Positions 43,426 through 53,412 are shown, counted from the stretch's first letter. The stretch: DNA of 64,000 bases from Myroides phaeus (GCF_009799805.1 NZ_CP047050.1:1-64000); one strand, 5' to 3'. Translations and numbers: made by a program. Notes: generated by a model from the sequence alone, not told the origin.

Positions 43426-43605
43426 AGTCATTTTATTTTAAAAAAAGTAAAAAACAATTCATTTTTATTCCTTTAAAAACATAGAATTAAAACAATATAA
43501 ACAATTAATAATCAATAGCTTAATATAAGTAAATATATTTAAACTGGAGATTTCTTGTTTATTTTCAACTTTACTTACCCACAGCATATACAAGGCTTTA
43601 TAAAC

Positions 43606-43702
43606 AATTCTCTGACAATAGTCCGACTATCCTCCGAGAATACTGGCTTGAGAACTATTTTGTCGGACAATAGTCAGAGGACCCTCGAAGGAATCTCACA
43701 CT
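43606..43702. repeat. Dispersed 11-bp-periodic element, copy C (variant centre)
   Basis: Left arm CTCTGACAATAGTCCGAC (43610-43627) and right arm GTCGGACAATAGTCAGAG (43662-43679) pair at 16 of 18 positions as an inverted repeat, and share GACAATAGTC as a direct repeat. 11-bp steps continue on the right (CTCGAAGGAAT, CTCACACTATC). Its centre is CTTGAGAACTATTTT, without the GGCC core of the other copies. Confidence 0.65.
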
Positions 43703-43858
43703 ATCTTCTAAAATTTATACATAAAAATTAAGAAAAAAAAACTCTATTACATCGTTTTAAACTACTCATATTATATTTCAGTTATAGACAAGATAAATTA
43801 GTCTACCCTATTTTTGAATCTATAAAAAACAGTATAAGGAAGCACAATTTTTTATGCT

Positions 43859-43866
43859 TATATTTG
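43859..43866 (+). promoter_or_regulatory. -7 promoter element of the HIBADH-like gene
   Basis: TATATTTG, 42 bases before ATG 43909; it overlaps an alternative TTG start, which is therefore unlikely. Confidence 0.55.
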
Positions 43867-43908
43867 CTCTTAATAAGAATTACGTCTAATCAAAAAGTAT
43901 ATACATTT

Positions 43909-44751
43909 ATGAAAACGACTGGGTGGATAGGATTAGGAAATATGGGAACTCCTATGGCTGCTAACCTTTTAAAGGCAGGATATAAAGTTAATATCTATTT
44001 AAGAGATCCAAGCAAGCGATCTCCTCTCCTTTCTAATGGAGCAAATGGAGTTGATGAGTTAAACAACTTTATTGAACAAACAGACGTTATTTTCTTAACA
44101 TTGCCAAATGATAGTATTACCGAAGATACTTTTGAAAAGATACTTTCAACTAATATCAGCGGAAAAACCTTTATCAATAGCAGTACCATTTCACCAAGCC
44201 TTGCTCAAAAACTACATCATGCTGTCTCAGTAAAAGAAGGAGTTTATATTGATGCTCCTGTTTCTGGAAGTGTAAAACCTGCAATAGACGGTACCCTTTC
44301 TTTCCTTGTTGGTGGAGAGCAACAAGCATATACAGAGAATATTCCTTTTTTCGAAATAATGGGAAAACATCACTATTATTTAGGACAAGCAGGAAGCGGA
44401 AGTAAAGCTAAATTGGCAATTAACTATTATATGTCTGTGGTTGTACAAGGCTTAGCCGAAACAGTATTATTTGCAGAAGAAAATGGTATTTCACGTGAAA
44501 TGATGACGGCTATAGTAAATGATGGTGCTTGTGGTTCTGGAATGAGTAAAATCAAAACAGCTCCTATTTTAAAAGATGAATACCCTGCTGCTTTTCCTTT
44601 GAAATTTATGCTTAAAGACTTGCGCTTAGCTCAAGCAGAAGGTTGGAATACAGACTTAATTAATGCGGCTGAAAAAATGTTTAACAAGGCAAGTGAACAA
44701 GGTCTTGCAGAACAAGATTTAATGGCAGTTATTAAAGCAATAAAAGAATAA
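43909..44751 (+). CDS. NAD(P)-dependent oxidoreductase, 3-hydroxyisobutyrate dehydrogenase family
   Basis: A 280-residue beta-hydroxyacid dehydrogenase. The N-terminal Rossmann loop is WIGLGNMGTPMAANLLKAGY (about 5-24), the substrate loop APVSGSVKPAIDGTLSFLVGG (two parts, about 114-134) and the catalytic Lys lies in GSGSKAKLAINY (about 160-171). Substrates of the family include 3-hydroxyisobutyrate, tartronate semialdehyde and glyoxylate/succinic semialdehyde; which one applies cannot be told. dapD starts 26 bases downstream. Confidence 0.9.
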   Translation: MKTTGWIGLGNMGTPMAANLLKAGYKVNIYLRDPSKRSPLLSNGANGVDELNNFIEQTDVIFLTLPNDSITEDTFEKILSTNISGKTFINSSTISPSLAQKLHHAVSVKEGVYIDAPVSGSVKPAIDGTLSFLVGGEQQAYTENIPFFEIMGKHHYYLGQAGSGSKAKLAINYYMSVVVQGLAETVLFAEENGISREMMTAIVNDGACGSGMSKIKTAPILKDEYPAAFPLKFMLKDLRLAQAEGWNTDLINAAEKMFNKASEQGLAEQDLMAVIKAIKE

Positions 44752-44777
44752 TTAAACTAAATATAATCCTTTAGGAA

Positions 44778-45593
44778 ATGAATAATTTACAAGAAATCAT
44801 AGAAAGAGCGTGGGAAGACCGTTCTTTATTACAAAATACAGATACACAAAATGCTATTCGCGAAGTAGTAGAATTAATCGATTCAGGTAAACTACGTGTA
44901 GCAGAACCAAAAGGTGATGATTGGCAAATCAACGAATGGGTAAAAAAAGCTGTTGTTCTTTATTTCCCTATTCAAAAAATGGAAACATTAGAAGCAGGTA
45001 TTTTTGAATACCACGACAAAATGCCTTTAAAGAAAAACTATGCTGAAAAAGGTATTCGTGTTGTTCCTAACGCTGTTGCACGTCACGGAGCTTATATTTC
45101 TTCGGGTGTTATCTTAATGCCTTCATACGTTAATATCGGAGCTTATGTTGATGCAGGAACAATGGTTGATACTTGGGCAACTGTAGGTTCTTGTGCTCAA
45201 ATTGGTAAAAATGTACACTTATCAGGTGGAGTTGGAATTGGTGGTGTATTAGAACCATTACAAGCAGCACCAGTTATTATTGAAGACAATGCTTTCATTG
45301 GTTCTCGTTGTATCGTAGTTGAAGGAGTACGTGTTGGAAAAGAAGCTGTTTTAGGAGCAAATGTTGTATTAACGGCATCTACTAAAATTATTGATGTAAC
45401 AGGAGAAACTCCAGTTGAAATCAAAGGATATGTTCCTGAAAGATCTGTTGTTATCCCAGGTTCTTATACTAAAAAATTCCCTGCTGGAGAGTTTCAAGTT
45501 CCTTGTGCTTTAATCATTGGACAAAGAAAACCATCAACGGATTTAAAAACATCATTAAACGATGCGTTAAGAGAATATAACGTAGCTGTTTAA
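44778..45593 (+). CDS. dapD: 2,3,4,5-tetrahydropyridine-2,6-dicarboxylate N-succinyltransferase
   Basis: A 271-residue trimeric left-handed beta-helix acyltransferase in the succinylase branch of lysine/meso-diaminopimelate synthesis. Hexapeptide repeats run from about 100 to 230 (for example GAYVDAGTMVDTWATVGSCA, GGVGIGGVLEPLQA), and VPERSVVIPGSYTKKFPAGE near 215-234 is typical. It closes a likely two-gene unit and is followed by a clean terminator. Confidence 0.96.
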   Translation: MNNLQEIIERAWEDRSLLQNTDTQNAIREVVELIDSGKLRVAEPKGDDWQINEWVKKAVVLYFPIQKMETLEAGIFEYHDKMPLKKNYAEKGIRVVPNAVARHGAYISSGVILMPSYVNIGAYVDAGTMVDTWATVGSCAQIGKNVHLSGGVGIGGVLEPLQAAPVIIEDNAFIGSRCIVVEGVRVGKEAVLGANVVLTASTKIIDVTGETPVEIKGYVPERSVVIPGSYTKKFPAGEFQVPCALIIGQRKPSTDLKTSLNDALREYNVAV

Positions 45594-45615
45594 TTTTAAC
45601 TAAAACAATATTTTT

Positions 45616-45643
45616 GAAAACAGAGTATAATTACTCTGTTTTC
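45616..45643 (+). terminator. Terminator of dapD
   Basis: GAAAACAGAGTA (45616-45627) and TACTCTGTTTTC (45632-45643), 4-base loop. Confidence 0.85.
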
Positions 45644-45669
45644 TTTTATTATACACTAATTGTAATTGT

Positions 45670-47532
45670 ATGAATAAGGTTTTATCTCAAAATCTACTTG
45701 TTTTTACTAAAAGATTTTTCTTAATCTTCCTATTTTACCAACTTTGTAGAATAGGTTTCTATTTCTATAACGCACATCTTTTGGATCCTTGGAATTTTAA
45801 AATTTTTATGGGAGGAATTAGATTTGACTTAGCAGCTCTTGGCTTCATCAATATGCCTTTTGCTTTGTTACATTTAATTCCTGGTAAATTTCAAAATAAC
45901 AAAGCCTATCAGAAAATCTTATTTTATGGTTTTTTCTTAGTAAACATATTTATACTATGTTTAAATTTTGTTGACTATGAATATTTTAAATTTATTGGTA
46001 GAAGAAGTTCTTATTCGTTTATAACAGCCTCTGGGATGGAACAGGAACTACCTGGACTATTAAAAAATTTCATTGTTGAATTTTGGTGGATTCCTTTATT
46101 CATACTATTTACAATCCTTTCTTTTTATTTTATTTATAAAAAAATAAAATACCAAGTTCATTATAGTAGCTTTAATGTTATAGGTTTAATCACAGCATTA
46201 GTTGTAACAGGTATTATGCTTGTAATGGGGAGAGGTGGTTTACAACCTAAACCTATTCGCTTAGTTGATGCTTCGCAATATGGAGGATTGAAAAACACAG
46301 CATTGGTACTAAATACCCCTTTTTCTGTTTTAAAAACAATGGGGAAAAGTGAAAACTTAGAGGAAGTAAACTTTTATTCTGAAGAAGAATTAAATAATAT
46401 TTTTAATCCTATTCAAGAATTTAAATATGACAGCATCAACAAAAAGAACGTTGTTTTACTAATTGTAGAAAGTTTTGGTAGAGAAACTATGCATAGAGGA
46501 TTAACTCCTTTTATGGATTCATTAGCTCTTAATAGTCATTTTTTTGAAAATGGTTTTGCTAATGGTAAAGTTTCTATTGACGCTGTACCATCATCTATTT
46601 CAAGCATCCCAAGTTTAATGAATAGAACATTCATTACCTCGAGTTATGCTTTAAATGATGTTCACGCTTTACCAAAAATATTAAATGAACAGGGATACTA
46701 TACAGCATTCTTTCACGGTGCTTTTAATGGTTCTCAAAACTTTGACCAATATGCTAATGTAGCAGGTTTTAAAGATTATTTCGGGAAGAATGAATATGAA
46801 GGTCCTGAAGCATTTGATGGCTCTTGGGGAATATTTGATGAAGAGTTTTTACAGTTTTTTGCTAAAAAACTTGACGGTATTGAACAACCGTTCTTCACAA
46901 CTCTCTTTACTATCTCTTCTCACAATCCTTATACTATTCCAGAAAAATACAAAGGTAAATTTCCTAAAGGTGAAGCTAATATACACGAATCTATTGCTTA
47001 TGCGGATTATTCATTGAAACAATTCTTTGAGACCGCAAAAACAAAAGATTGGTATAACAATACTATTTTCATCATCACTGCAGACCATACATCTTCAGAA
47101 CCACAAGAAGATATTTGGAAAAGTAATGTAGGAATGTTTAGAATTCCTATCCTATTCTTTGCTCCTGGCGATGAAACAATTCCTGTTGAAAAAGTGGAAA
47201 AAAGTTTTCAGCAAATTGATATTCTTCCAAGTTTAATGGACTACTTACAAATCAATACTAAAATAGTTAGTTATGGTAAGTCTTTTAAATCAGACAAGGA
47301 TTTTGTGGTAAACTACTTAAACAATATTTATAACTACGAAAAAGGTGATTATTATTTAGCTTTTGACGGGAAGAAGTCATTAGGTTTATATAATTGGAAA
47401 CTTGATCCTACATTACAAAAGAATCTAATAGACCAGGAACCAGATAAATTAGTTGAGATGGAAACATTTCTTAAAGCCTATATCCAGTCTTTTAATCATA
47501 GGGTTAAAAATAATATGTTAATAATCAAATAA
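45670..47532 (+). CDS. LTA-synthase-like membrane sulfatase/phosphotransferase
   Basis: A 620-residue protein with five N-terminal hydrophobic segments (about 10-190) and an extracytoplasmic sulfatase-fold domain (about 250-590). The metal/nucleophile region reads VVLLIVESFGRETM (about 260-273), NGKVSIDAVPSS (about 298-309, nucleophile Ser or Thr position) and TADHTSSEP (about 471-479). In Firmicutes the family makes lipoteichoic acid; in Gram-negatives it adds phosphoglycerol or phosphoethanolamine to envelope glycans. The glycosyltransferase that follows suggests LPS or glycan decoration. Confidence 0.88.
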   Translation: MNKVLSQNLLVFTKRFFLIFLFYQLCRIGFYFYNAHLLDPWNFKIFMGGIRFDLAALGFINMPFALLHLIPGKFQNNKAYQKILFYGFFLVNIFILCLNFVDYEYFKFIGRRSSYSFITASGMEQELPGLLKNFIVEFWWIPLFILFTILSFYFIYKKIKYQVHYSSFNVIGLITALVVTGIMLVMGRGGLQPKPIRLVDASQYGGLKNTALVLNTPFSVLKTMGKSENLEEVNFYSEEELNNIFNPIQEFKYDSINKKNVVLLIVESFGRETMHRGLTPFMDSLALNSHFFENGFANGKVSIDAVPSSISSIPSLMNRTFITSSYALNDVHALPKILNEQGYYTAFFHGAFNGSQNFDQYANVAGFKDYFGKNEYEGPEAFDGSWGIFDEEFLQFFAKKLDGIEQPFFTTLFTISSHNPYTIPEKYKGKFPKGEANIHESIAYADYSLKQFFETAKTKDWYNNTIFIITADHTSSEPQEDIWKSNVGMFRIPILFFAPGDETIPVEKVEKSFQQIDILPSLMDYLQINTKIVSYGKSFKSDKDFVVNYLNNIYNYEKGDYYLAFDGKKSLGLYNWKLDPTLQKNLIDQEPDKLVEMETFLKAYIQSFNHRVKNNMLIIK

Positions 47533-47678
47533 TCATCCAAGAGTATATATTTTTATTATAAATACCAATCAATTTGGTTACACATAATAAATAAAAAAAG
47601 AACGTTATATAGTTTTTAATATTACTTTTGTTTAACTTTTTATAACAAAATATCTTTTAATACAAATCAGTTTTATAA

Positions 47679-48443
47679 ATGTCTAATAAAATAACGCTAC
47701 TAATACCTACAAAAAATGAAGCTGAGCGCATTAGTAAATGTGTACTCTCTGCTAATAAGTTAGTTGATGAAATCATTGTTGTAGATTCATTTAGTACTGA
47801 TGACACAAAGTCAATAGCAGAATCATTAGGAGCCATAGTAATTCAACGAACTTTTGATAATTATTCCAATCAAAAGAATTGGGCTATTCCTAAAGCGTCA
47901 AATGAATGGATATTACTATTAGATGCGGACGAATATTTAACAGATAAATTATTTGTAGAAATCGAAAATTTAATCAAATCAGATAACTTACAAAAATACC
48001 AAGCATATTGGGCTTTTAGACAGAATCACTTTTTTAACAAACAATTAAACTATAGTGGTTTTCAAAAGGATAAAGTAATTCGTCTGTTCAATAAAAACAA
48101 ATGTAAATATATAAATCAAGTACACGAACAGCTTGTAGTTGATGGTAAAATAGGCTTCTTAAAAAACAAGCTTCATCACAACACATACAAAGGTTTTGAC
48201 TTTCATATTCAAAAACTAAATCACTATGCTACTCTACAAGCTCTTGATTACAATAAAAAAACAACGAACTTAAACTTTTATCACTTTATCCTCAAACCTA
48301 TGTATCGCTTTTTCAAGCACTACGTAATTCAGCAAGGTTTCCGAGATGGAGTTCCAGGTATCATAATGTCTTGTTTAGGAAGTTATGCTGTGTTTTTACG
48401 CTATGTAAAAATATGGATGCTAAGAAATAATATTGACAAATAA
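47679..48443 (+). CDS. Family 2 glycosyltransferase (WaaE/KdtX-like)
   Basis: A 254-residue GT-A-fold enzyme: nucleotide-sugar binding segment LLIPTKNEAERISKCVLSA (about 6-24), VVDSFSTDDTKSIAES (about 36-51) and the metal-binding LLLDADEYL (about 84-92; DAD plus E). It lacks membrane helices. The length and order of motifs fit the WaaE/KdtX group that adds a beta-glucosyl unit to the LPS inner core. It follows the sulfatase-like gene in the same direction after 146 bases. Confidence 0.88.
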   Translation: MSNKITLLIPTKNEAERISKCVLSANKLVDEIIVVDSFSTDDTKSIAESLGAIVIQRTFDNYSNQKNWAIPKASNEWILLLDADEYLTDKLFVEIENLIKSDNLQKYQAYWAFRQNHFFNKQLNYSGFQKDKVIRLFNKNKCKYINQVHEQLVVDGKIGFLKNKLHHNTYKGFDFHIQKLNHYATLQALDYNKKTTNLNFYHFILKPMYRFFKHYVIQQGFRDGVPGIIMSCLGSYAVFLRYVKIWMLRNNIDK

Positions 48444-48478
48444 AATAAGAGCCTTTCACAATGTGAAGGGCTCTTATT
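48444..48478 (+). terminator. Terminator of the glycosyltransferase gene
   Basis: AATAAGAGCCTTTCAC pairs with GTGAAGGGCTCTTATT (one T-G) around AAT; it starts immediately after the stop codon. Confidence 0.85.
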
Positions 48479-48778
48479 GTTTCATATATAATCTTTTAAA
48501 ATAGTGAAGGCTATTTTGCTCGCCTTATATAGCGTTACCAAAGATTATTTAATCCTATGAGCAAGATTATCATTAAAGTAATTAACATAATAAAACTATA
48601 TCACAAACAATAAAGAAACACGTGTTTTACTATAAAATACCTAACTATAAAACAATAAGTTACCATCTATTATAATACAACAAAAAAGCACCTAATTAGG
48701 TAAAAACAATTATTTTTAAATTGACATTTTTTAACCTATTTTTGTGCATCACAACAACAACTAAATATTATTAACGTA
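48479..48778. other. Intergenic region upstream of purL
   Basis: About 300 A/T-rich bases. A TATTTTTG element lies at 48737-48744, 34 bases before purL. I see no purine riboswitch-like fold or other structure. Confidence 0.5.
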
Positions 48779-51700
48779 ATGATTCATTTCTTCGAAAACC
48801 CTTCGAAAATGTTCTATGCTGCACAAGTAGAGAACGATTTATCTAATGAAGATATCCAAAAGTTAAACTGGTTATTTGGCAATGCCAAGCACTTAAACGA
48901 GAAAACAATCAATGCTAAATTTGTAGGTCCACGCGCAACTATGGTTACTCCATGGAGTACTAATGCTGTGGAAATCACTCAAAATATGGGGATCAAAGGT
49001 ATCATCCGTATTGAAGAGTTCTATAGAGCTGACGAATGTGAGTCGTTTGATCCGATGCTGGCACAAGAATACAACGAGTTAAACCAAGATATCTTCGCAA
49101 TTAACATCGCTCCGGAAGCAATCATCTATATTGATGATATCGCTGCTTACAACCAACAAGAGGGATTAGCACTAAACGAAGAAGAGGTTACATATTTAAA
49201 CAACCTTGCTGAAAAATTGGGACGAAAACTAACGGATTCTGAAGTTTTTGGGTTTTCTCAAGTTAACTCTGAACACTGTCGTCACAAAATTTTCAATGGT
49301 ACTTTCGTAATAGATGGAGTTGAACAACCAACTTCTCTATTCAAATTAATTAAGAAAACTTCTGAAACGAATCCTAATGATATCGTTTCAGCTTATAAAG
49401 ATAACGTTGCTTTTGTCAAAGGACCTAAAGTAACGCAGTTTGCTCCTAAATCAGCAGACAAACCTGACTTTTATGCAGAAACAGAATTCGACTCTGTTAT
49501 CTCTTTAAAAGCAGAAACTCACAACTTCCCAACTACTGTTGAACCTTTCAATGGTGCTGCTACTGGTTCTGGTGGAGAAATCCGTGACCGTTTAGCAGGT
49601 GGACAAGGTTCTTTACCGCTTGCGGGAACTGCAATCTATATGACTTCTTATTCAAGATTAGAAGAAAACCGTCCTTGGGAAAAAGCGATGGATGAAAGAG
49701 CTTGGTTATACCAAACACCTATTGATATCTTAATCAAAGCTTCTAATGGTGCTTCTGACTTTGGTAACAAATTTGGACAACCTTTAATTACGGGGTCTAT
49801 CCTTACGTTTGAACACGAAGAAGAGGCTCGTAAACTTGGTTTTGACAAGGTAATTATGCAAGCTGGTGGTATTGGATATGGTAAATTAGACCAAGCTATC
49901 AAACACAAACCTGAAGAAGGTGACCAAATCGTAATCCTTGGTGGTGAGAACTATAGAATTGGTATGGGAGGTGCAGCTGTATCTTCTGCTAATACGGGGG
50001 CTTTTGGTTCTGGTATCGAGCTTAATGCTATTCAACGTTCTAACCCTGAAATGCAAAAAAGAGCGGCTAACGCTATCCGCGGTATGGTTGAAGCTGAACA
50101 CAATCCAATTGTGTCTATTCACGACCACGGTGCAGGTGGACACTTAAACTGTTTGTCTGAACTTGTTGAAGAAACGGGTGGTAATATCAACTTAGATAAA
50201 TTACCTGTTGGTGACCCTACTCTATCTGCTAAAGAAACTATTGGTAACGAGTCTCAAGAAAGAATGGGATTAGTTATTGGTAAAAAAGATATTGATACTT
50301 TAGCGCGTATCGCTGAAAGAGAACGTGCTCCAATGTACACTGTTGGTGAGGTTACAAATGACGACCGTTTTACAATTGAATCTAAAACAACTGGTGCTAA
50401 ACCAATGGATTTTGAACTTAATGATATGTTTGGTAGTTCACCAAAAACAATTATGGAGGACAAAACTATTGAACGCGTTTATGCTGATTTAGATTATTCT
50501 GTTGCTAATGTTGCTCAATACTTAGACCAATTACTACAATTAGAAGCTGTTGGTTCTAAAGATTGGTTAACTAATAAAGTTGACCGTTGTGTTGGTGGCC
50601 GTGTGGCTAAACAACAATGTGTGGGTACATTACAATTGCCATTGAACAACCTTGGTGCTATGGCACTTGACTTCAAAGGAAAAGAAGGTATTGCTACTAC
50701 GGTTGGACACGCTCCTGTTGTGGCTTTAATAAACCCTGCTGCAGGAAGTAGAAATGCTATTGCTGAATCATTGTCTAACATTGTATGGGCACCATTAAAA
50801 GATGGTATCAACAAGATTTCTTTGTCTGCTAACTGGATGTGGGCTTGTAACAATCCTGGTGAAGATGCTCGTTTATACGAAGCTGTAAAAGCTTGTTCTG
50901 ACTTCGCAATTGAGTTAGGTATTAACATCCCTACTGGAAAGGATTCTTTGTCTATGAAACAAAAATATCCTAATGACGAAGTTATTGCTCCGGGTACTGT
51001 TATTATTTCAGCAGCGGCAAACTGTACTGATATTACTAAAATTGTAGAACCTGTTTTAAACAAAAACGCTGGTTCTATCTACTATATCAACTTGTCTAAA
51101 GATAGCTTCAAATTAGGAGGTTCTTCTTTTGCTCAAGTACTAAACAAAATTGGTCAAGACGCTCCTACTATTCAGGATGCTGCTTACTTTAAAAATGCTT
51201 TCAATACAATTCAAGAGTTAATCGTTGATGAACAAATTGCTGCTGGTCACGATATCGGAAGTGGTGGTTTAATTACTTCTTTATTAGAAATGACTTTTGC
51301 TGATGTTAATTTAGGTGCTAAATACGACCTAACTGCATTGAATGAAAAAGACACTGTGAAAGCATTGTTCAACGAAAACATAGCATTAATCGTTCAGGCA
51401 AAAGATGATAAAGCTTTTGAAACTGCAATGAATGCAAAAGGTGTTGAGGCTGTAAAGATTGGTCAGGTTACAACTGATGAAAAAGTTAGCTTTACAAATG
51501 GTGCTGACCACTTCGAATTCAGTGTTCCAACATTGAGAGATACTTGGTTTAAAACATCTTATTTGTTAGACCAAAAACAAACTAAAAACAACAAGGCTAC
51601 GGATCGTTTCAACAACTATAAAGTACAACCTTTACAGTTTAACTTCCCAGCACAGTTCGACGGTAAAAAACCTGTAATAGACGCTTCTAAACCACGTCCT

Positions 51701-52450
51701 AAAGCGGCTATTATCCGTGAAAAAGGAAGTAACTCTGAAAGAGAAGTTGCTAACGCAATGTATTTAGCAGGTTTTGATGTGAAAGACGTTCATATGACAG
51801 ACCTTATCTCTGGTAGAGAAACATTAGAAGATATCCAATTTATTGGTGCTGTTGGTGGTTTCTCTAACTCAGACGTATTAGGTTCTGCAAAAGGATGGGC
51901 TGGTGCTTTTATGTACAACGAAAAAGCAAATACAGCATTAAAGAACTTCTTTGCAAGAAAAGATACAATGTCTGTTGGTATTTGTAATGGTTGTCAGTTG
52001 TTTATGGAATTGGAGTTAATCAATCCTGAACACCCAGTTCACGGTAAGATGAAACACAACGATTCTCAAAAACACGAGAGTAACTTTACTTCTGTTACTA
52101 TTCAAGAAAACAATTCTATTATGCTTTCTACTTTAGCTGGAAGCACATTAGGAGTGTGGATTTCTCACGGTGAAGGTAAATTTAACTTACCAGAAACAGA
52201 GGATAAATACAATATCGTAGGTAAATATGCTTATGAAGCTTATCCTGCTAACCCTAATGGTTCTGACTATAACACAGCCATGATGTGTGATACTACAGGA
52301 CGTCACTTAGTAATGATGCCACATATTGAGCGTTCATTATTCCAATGGCATTGGGCTAATTATCCTGAAGGAAGAAAAGATGAAGTTTCTCCTTGGATGG
52401 AAGCATTTGTTAATGCAAGAAAATGGATTGAAGAAAACAATTCTAACTAA
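48779..52450 (+). CDS. purL: Phosphoribosylformylglycinamidine synthase (single-chain PurL-PurQ)
   Basis: A 1223-residue enzyme for the fourth step of purine synthesis. The FGAM synthetase part spans about 1-970 with GFSQVNSEHCRHKIFNG (about 156-172), AETHNFPTTVEPFNGAATG (two parts, about 246-264) and an internal repeat. The C-terminal part (about 970-1223) is a class I glutaminase with GICNGCQ (about 1068-1075, nucleophile elbow) and HGEGKF near 1132. This long form is the type seen in Gammaproteobacteria and many Bacteroidota, without separate purQ/purS. Confidence 0.97.
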   Translation: MIHFFENPSKMFYAAQVENDLSNEDIQKLNWLFGNAKHLNEKTINAKFVGPRATMVTPWSTNAVEITQNMGIKGIIRIEEFYRADECESFDPMLAQEYNELNQDIFAINIAPEAIIYIDDIAAYNQQEGLALNEEEVTYLNNLAEKLGRKLTDSEVFGFSQVNSEHCRHKIFNGTFVIDGVEQPTSLFKLIKKTSETNPNDIVSAYKDNVAFVKGPKVTQFAPKSADKPDFYAETEFDSVISLKAETHNFPTTVEPFNGAATGSGGEIRDRLAGGQGSLPLAGTAIYMTSYSRLEENRPWEKAMDERAWLYQTPIDILIKASNGASDFGNKFGQPLITGSILTFEHEEEARKLGFDKVIMQAGGIGYGKLDQAIKHKPEEGDQIVILGGENYRIGMGGAAVSSANTGAFGSGIELNAIQRSNPEMQKRAANAIRGMVEAEHNPIVSIHDHGAGGHLNCLSELVEETGGNINLDKLPVGDPTLSAKETIGNESQERMGLVIGKKDIDTLARIAERERAPMYTVGEVTNDDRFTIESKTTGAKPMDFELNDMFGSSPKTIMEDKTIERVYADLDYSVANVAQYLDQLLQLEAVGSKDWLTNKVDRCVGGRVAKQQCVGTLQLPLNNLGAMALDFKGKEGIATTVGHAPVVALINPAAGSRNAIAESLSNIVWAPLKDGINKISLSANWMWACNNPGEDARLYEAVKACSDFAIELGINIPTGKDSLSMKQKYPNDEVIAPGTVIISAAANCTDITKIVEPVLNKNAGSIYYINLSKDSFKLGGSSFAQVLNKIGQDAPTIQDAAYFKNAFNTIQELIVDEQIAAGHDIGSGGLITSLLEMTFADVNLGAKYDLTALNEKDTVKALFNENIALIVQAKDDKAFETAMNAKGVEAVKIGQVTTDEKVSFTNGADHFEFSVPTLRDTWFKTSYLLDQKQTKNNKATDRFNNYKVQPLQFNFPAQFDGKKPVIDASKPRPKAAIIREKGSNSEREVANAMYLAGFDVKDVHMTDLISGRETLEDIQFIGAVGGFSNSDVLGSAKGWAGAFMYNEKANTALKNFFARKDTMSVGICNGCQLFMELELINPEHPVHGKMKHNDSQKHESNFTSVTIQENNSIMLSTLAGSTLGVWISHGEGKFNLPETEDKYNIVGKYAYEAYPANPNGSDYNTAMMCDTTGRHLVMMPHIERSLFQWHWANYPEGRKDEVSPWMEAFVNARKWIEENNSN

Positions 52451-52868
52451 TAGATACTTAAAACGCCTTCTGTTTCAGAAGGCGTTTTTTTTATGCTTAT
52501 TTCATCCTTATGACAAACTTACCCTTTTCAATAAAATAGTTAGAAATACTCTTACACACAGATAATATACTTATGACTGGTTCTGATAGCTTACGGATCT
52601 TCTACCATAAAATTGCTAAAGAATATATGTTCTTCTTATTATCGCAAACTACTCCTTAACGATAGACTTTAAAAACGTTTTAAAGTACCGCAAATGACCA
52701 GATTTTATGCCTTAAACTAAAAGGATAGCCATTATAATTACTCATAAACTACAATTAAACCATAAAATCGAAAGCCTCCTTATCTATTAATTCATAATTA
52801 CATTATCTTTGACAAATCAAATACCGTATGGAAGCTCGGTATAAACTAATAGAATTAATTATTACGCA
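52451..52868. other. Intergenic region upstream of the DUF4265 gene
   Basis: About 420 bases. It holds the purL terminator (52461-52490), a 9-bp-arm palindrome ACTTTAAAA-ACG-TTTTAAAGT (52666-52686), a TATCTTTG promoter element (52804-52811) and a 22-codon upstream frame (52828-52896) overlapping the next start. Confidence 0.55.
52461..52490 (+). terminator. Terminator of purL
   Basis: AAACGCCTTCTG and CAGAAGGCGTTT with a TTT loop, then T-tract. Confidence 0.9.
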
Positions 52869-53342
52869 ATGGAAGATCAATATCAACAAATTTTAGTTAG
52901 ATATTATAGTAATGTCTTAGAAGAAAATACAGTAGAAACTTTTTGGGGTAAAGTAGTAGATGAAAAAGAAGGTTTGTATCAAGTAGACAATATTCCTTTT
53001 TATGGACCAGATTTTTCTTGCGATGATGTAGTATTTGCAGAATACGACGAAACTGAAAAAACATTAACTTACCGCTATGTTGCAAAAGCATCGGGTAATT
53101 CAACGGTACAAGTTATTGTTCAAAATGAAAAATACAACCTTGAAGATTTATATAATGAAATCTTATATGCAGGGACTGAAATTGAAGTACTAAGTGACCA
53201 ATACTTTGTTATTAACGTACCTAATAAAACAGATTACAAAAACGTTGTTGCTATCTTAGCTGAATTAGAAGACGAAACAGTTATTACTTATGCAGAACCT
53301 CTTTTAGCACCTAAACACAGTGCTGATTTAAGATCTAAATAA
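52869..53342 (+). CDS. DUF4265-like protein
   Basis: A 157-residue soluble, acidic protein. TFWGKVVDEKEGLYQVDNIP (about 24-43) and FYGPDFSCDDVVFAEYDE (about 44-61) match the DUF4265 pattern of an aromatic-rich strand followed by 'xDNIPFY...DVV'. Function unknown; members are often found near contact-dependent or immunity loci in other bacteria, but there is no such neighbour here. A short overlapping upstream frame may reduce or couple its translation. Confidence 0.75.
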   Translation: MEDQYQQILVRYYSNVLEENTVETFWGKVVDEKEGLYQVDNIPFYGPDFSCDDVVFAEYDETEKTLTYRYVAKASGNSTVQVIVQNEKYNLEDLYNEILYAGTEIEVLSDQYFVINVPNKTDYKNVVAILAELEDETVITYAEPLLAPKHSADLRSK

Positions 53343-53360
53343 GATTATATACATCATAAA

Positions 53361-53394
53361 AAAATCCCGTTTACAAGAAAGTAAACGGGATTTT
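53361..53394. terminator. Bidirectional terminator (DUF4265 / MBOAT)
   Basis: AAAATCCCGTTTAC (53361-53374) and GTAAACGGGATTTT (53381-53394), between convergent genes. Confidence 0.9.
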
Positions 53395-53412
53395 TTTATA
53401 TAACTCTTTATC

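Larger units (their letters stand above)
43270..43908. other. Intergenic region with terminator and 11-bp element C
   Basis: About 640 bases. It holds a hairpin (43377-43425), dispersed element C (43606-43702) and a TATATTTG promoter element (43859-43866) for the next gene. Nothing coding seen. Confidence 0.65.

Noticed and set aside
49938..51063. Several 69-182-codon frames antisense or out of phase within purL
   Set aside because: They are shadows of the strongly coding purL frame, without promoters or family features.
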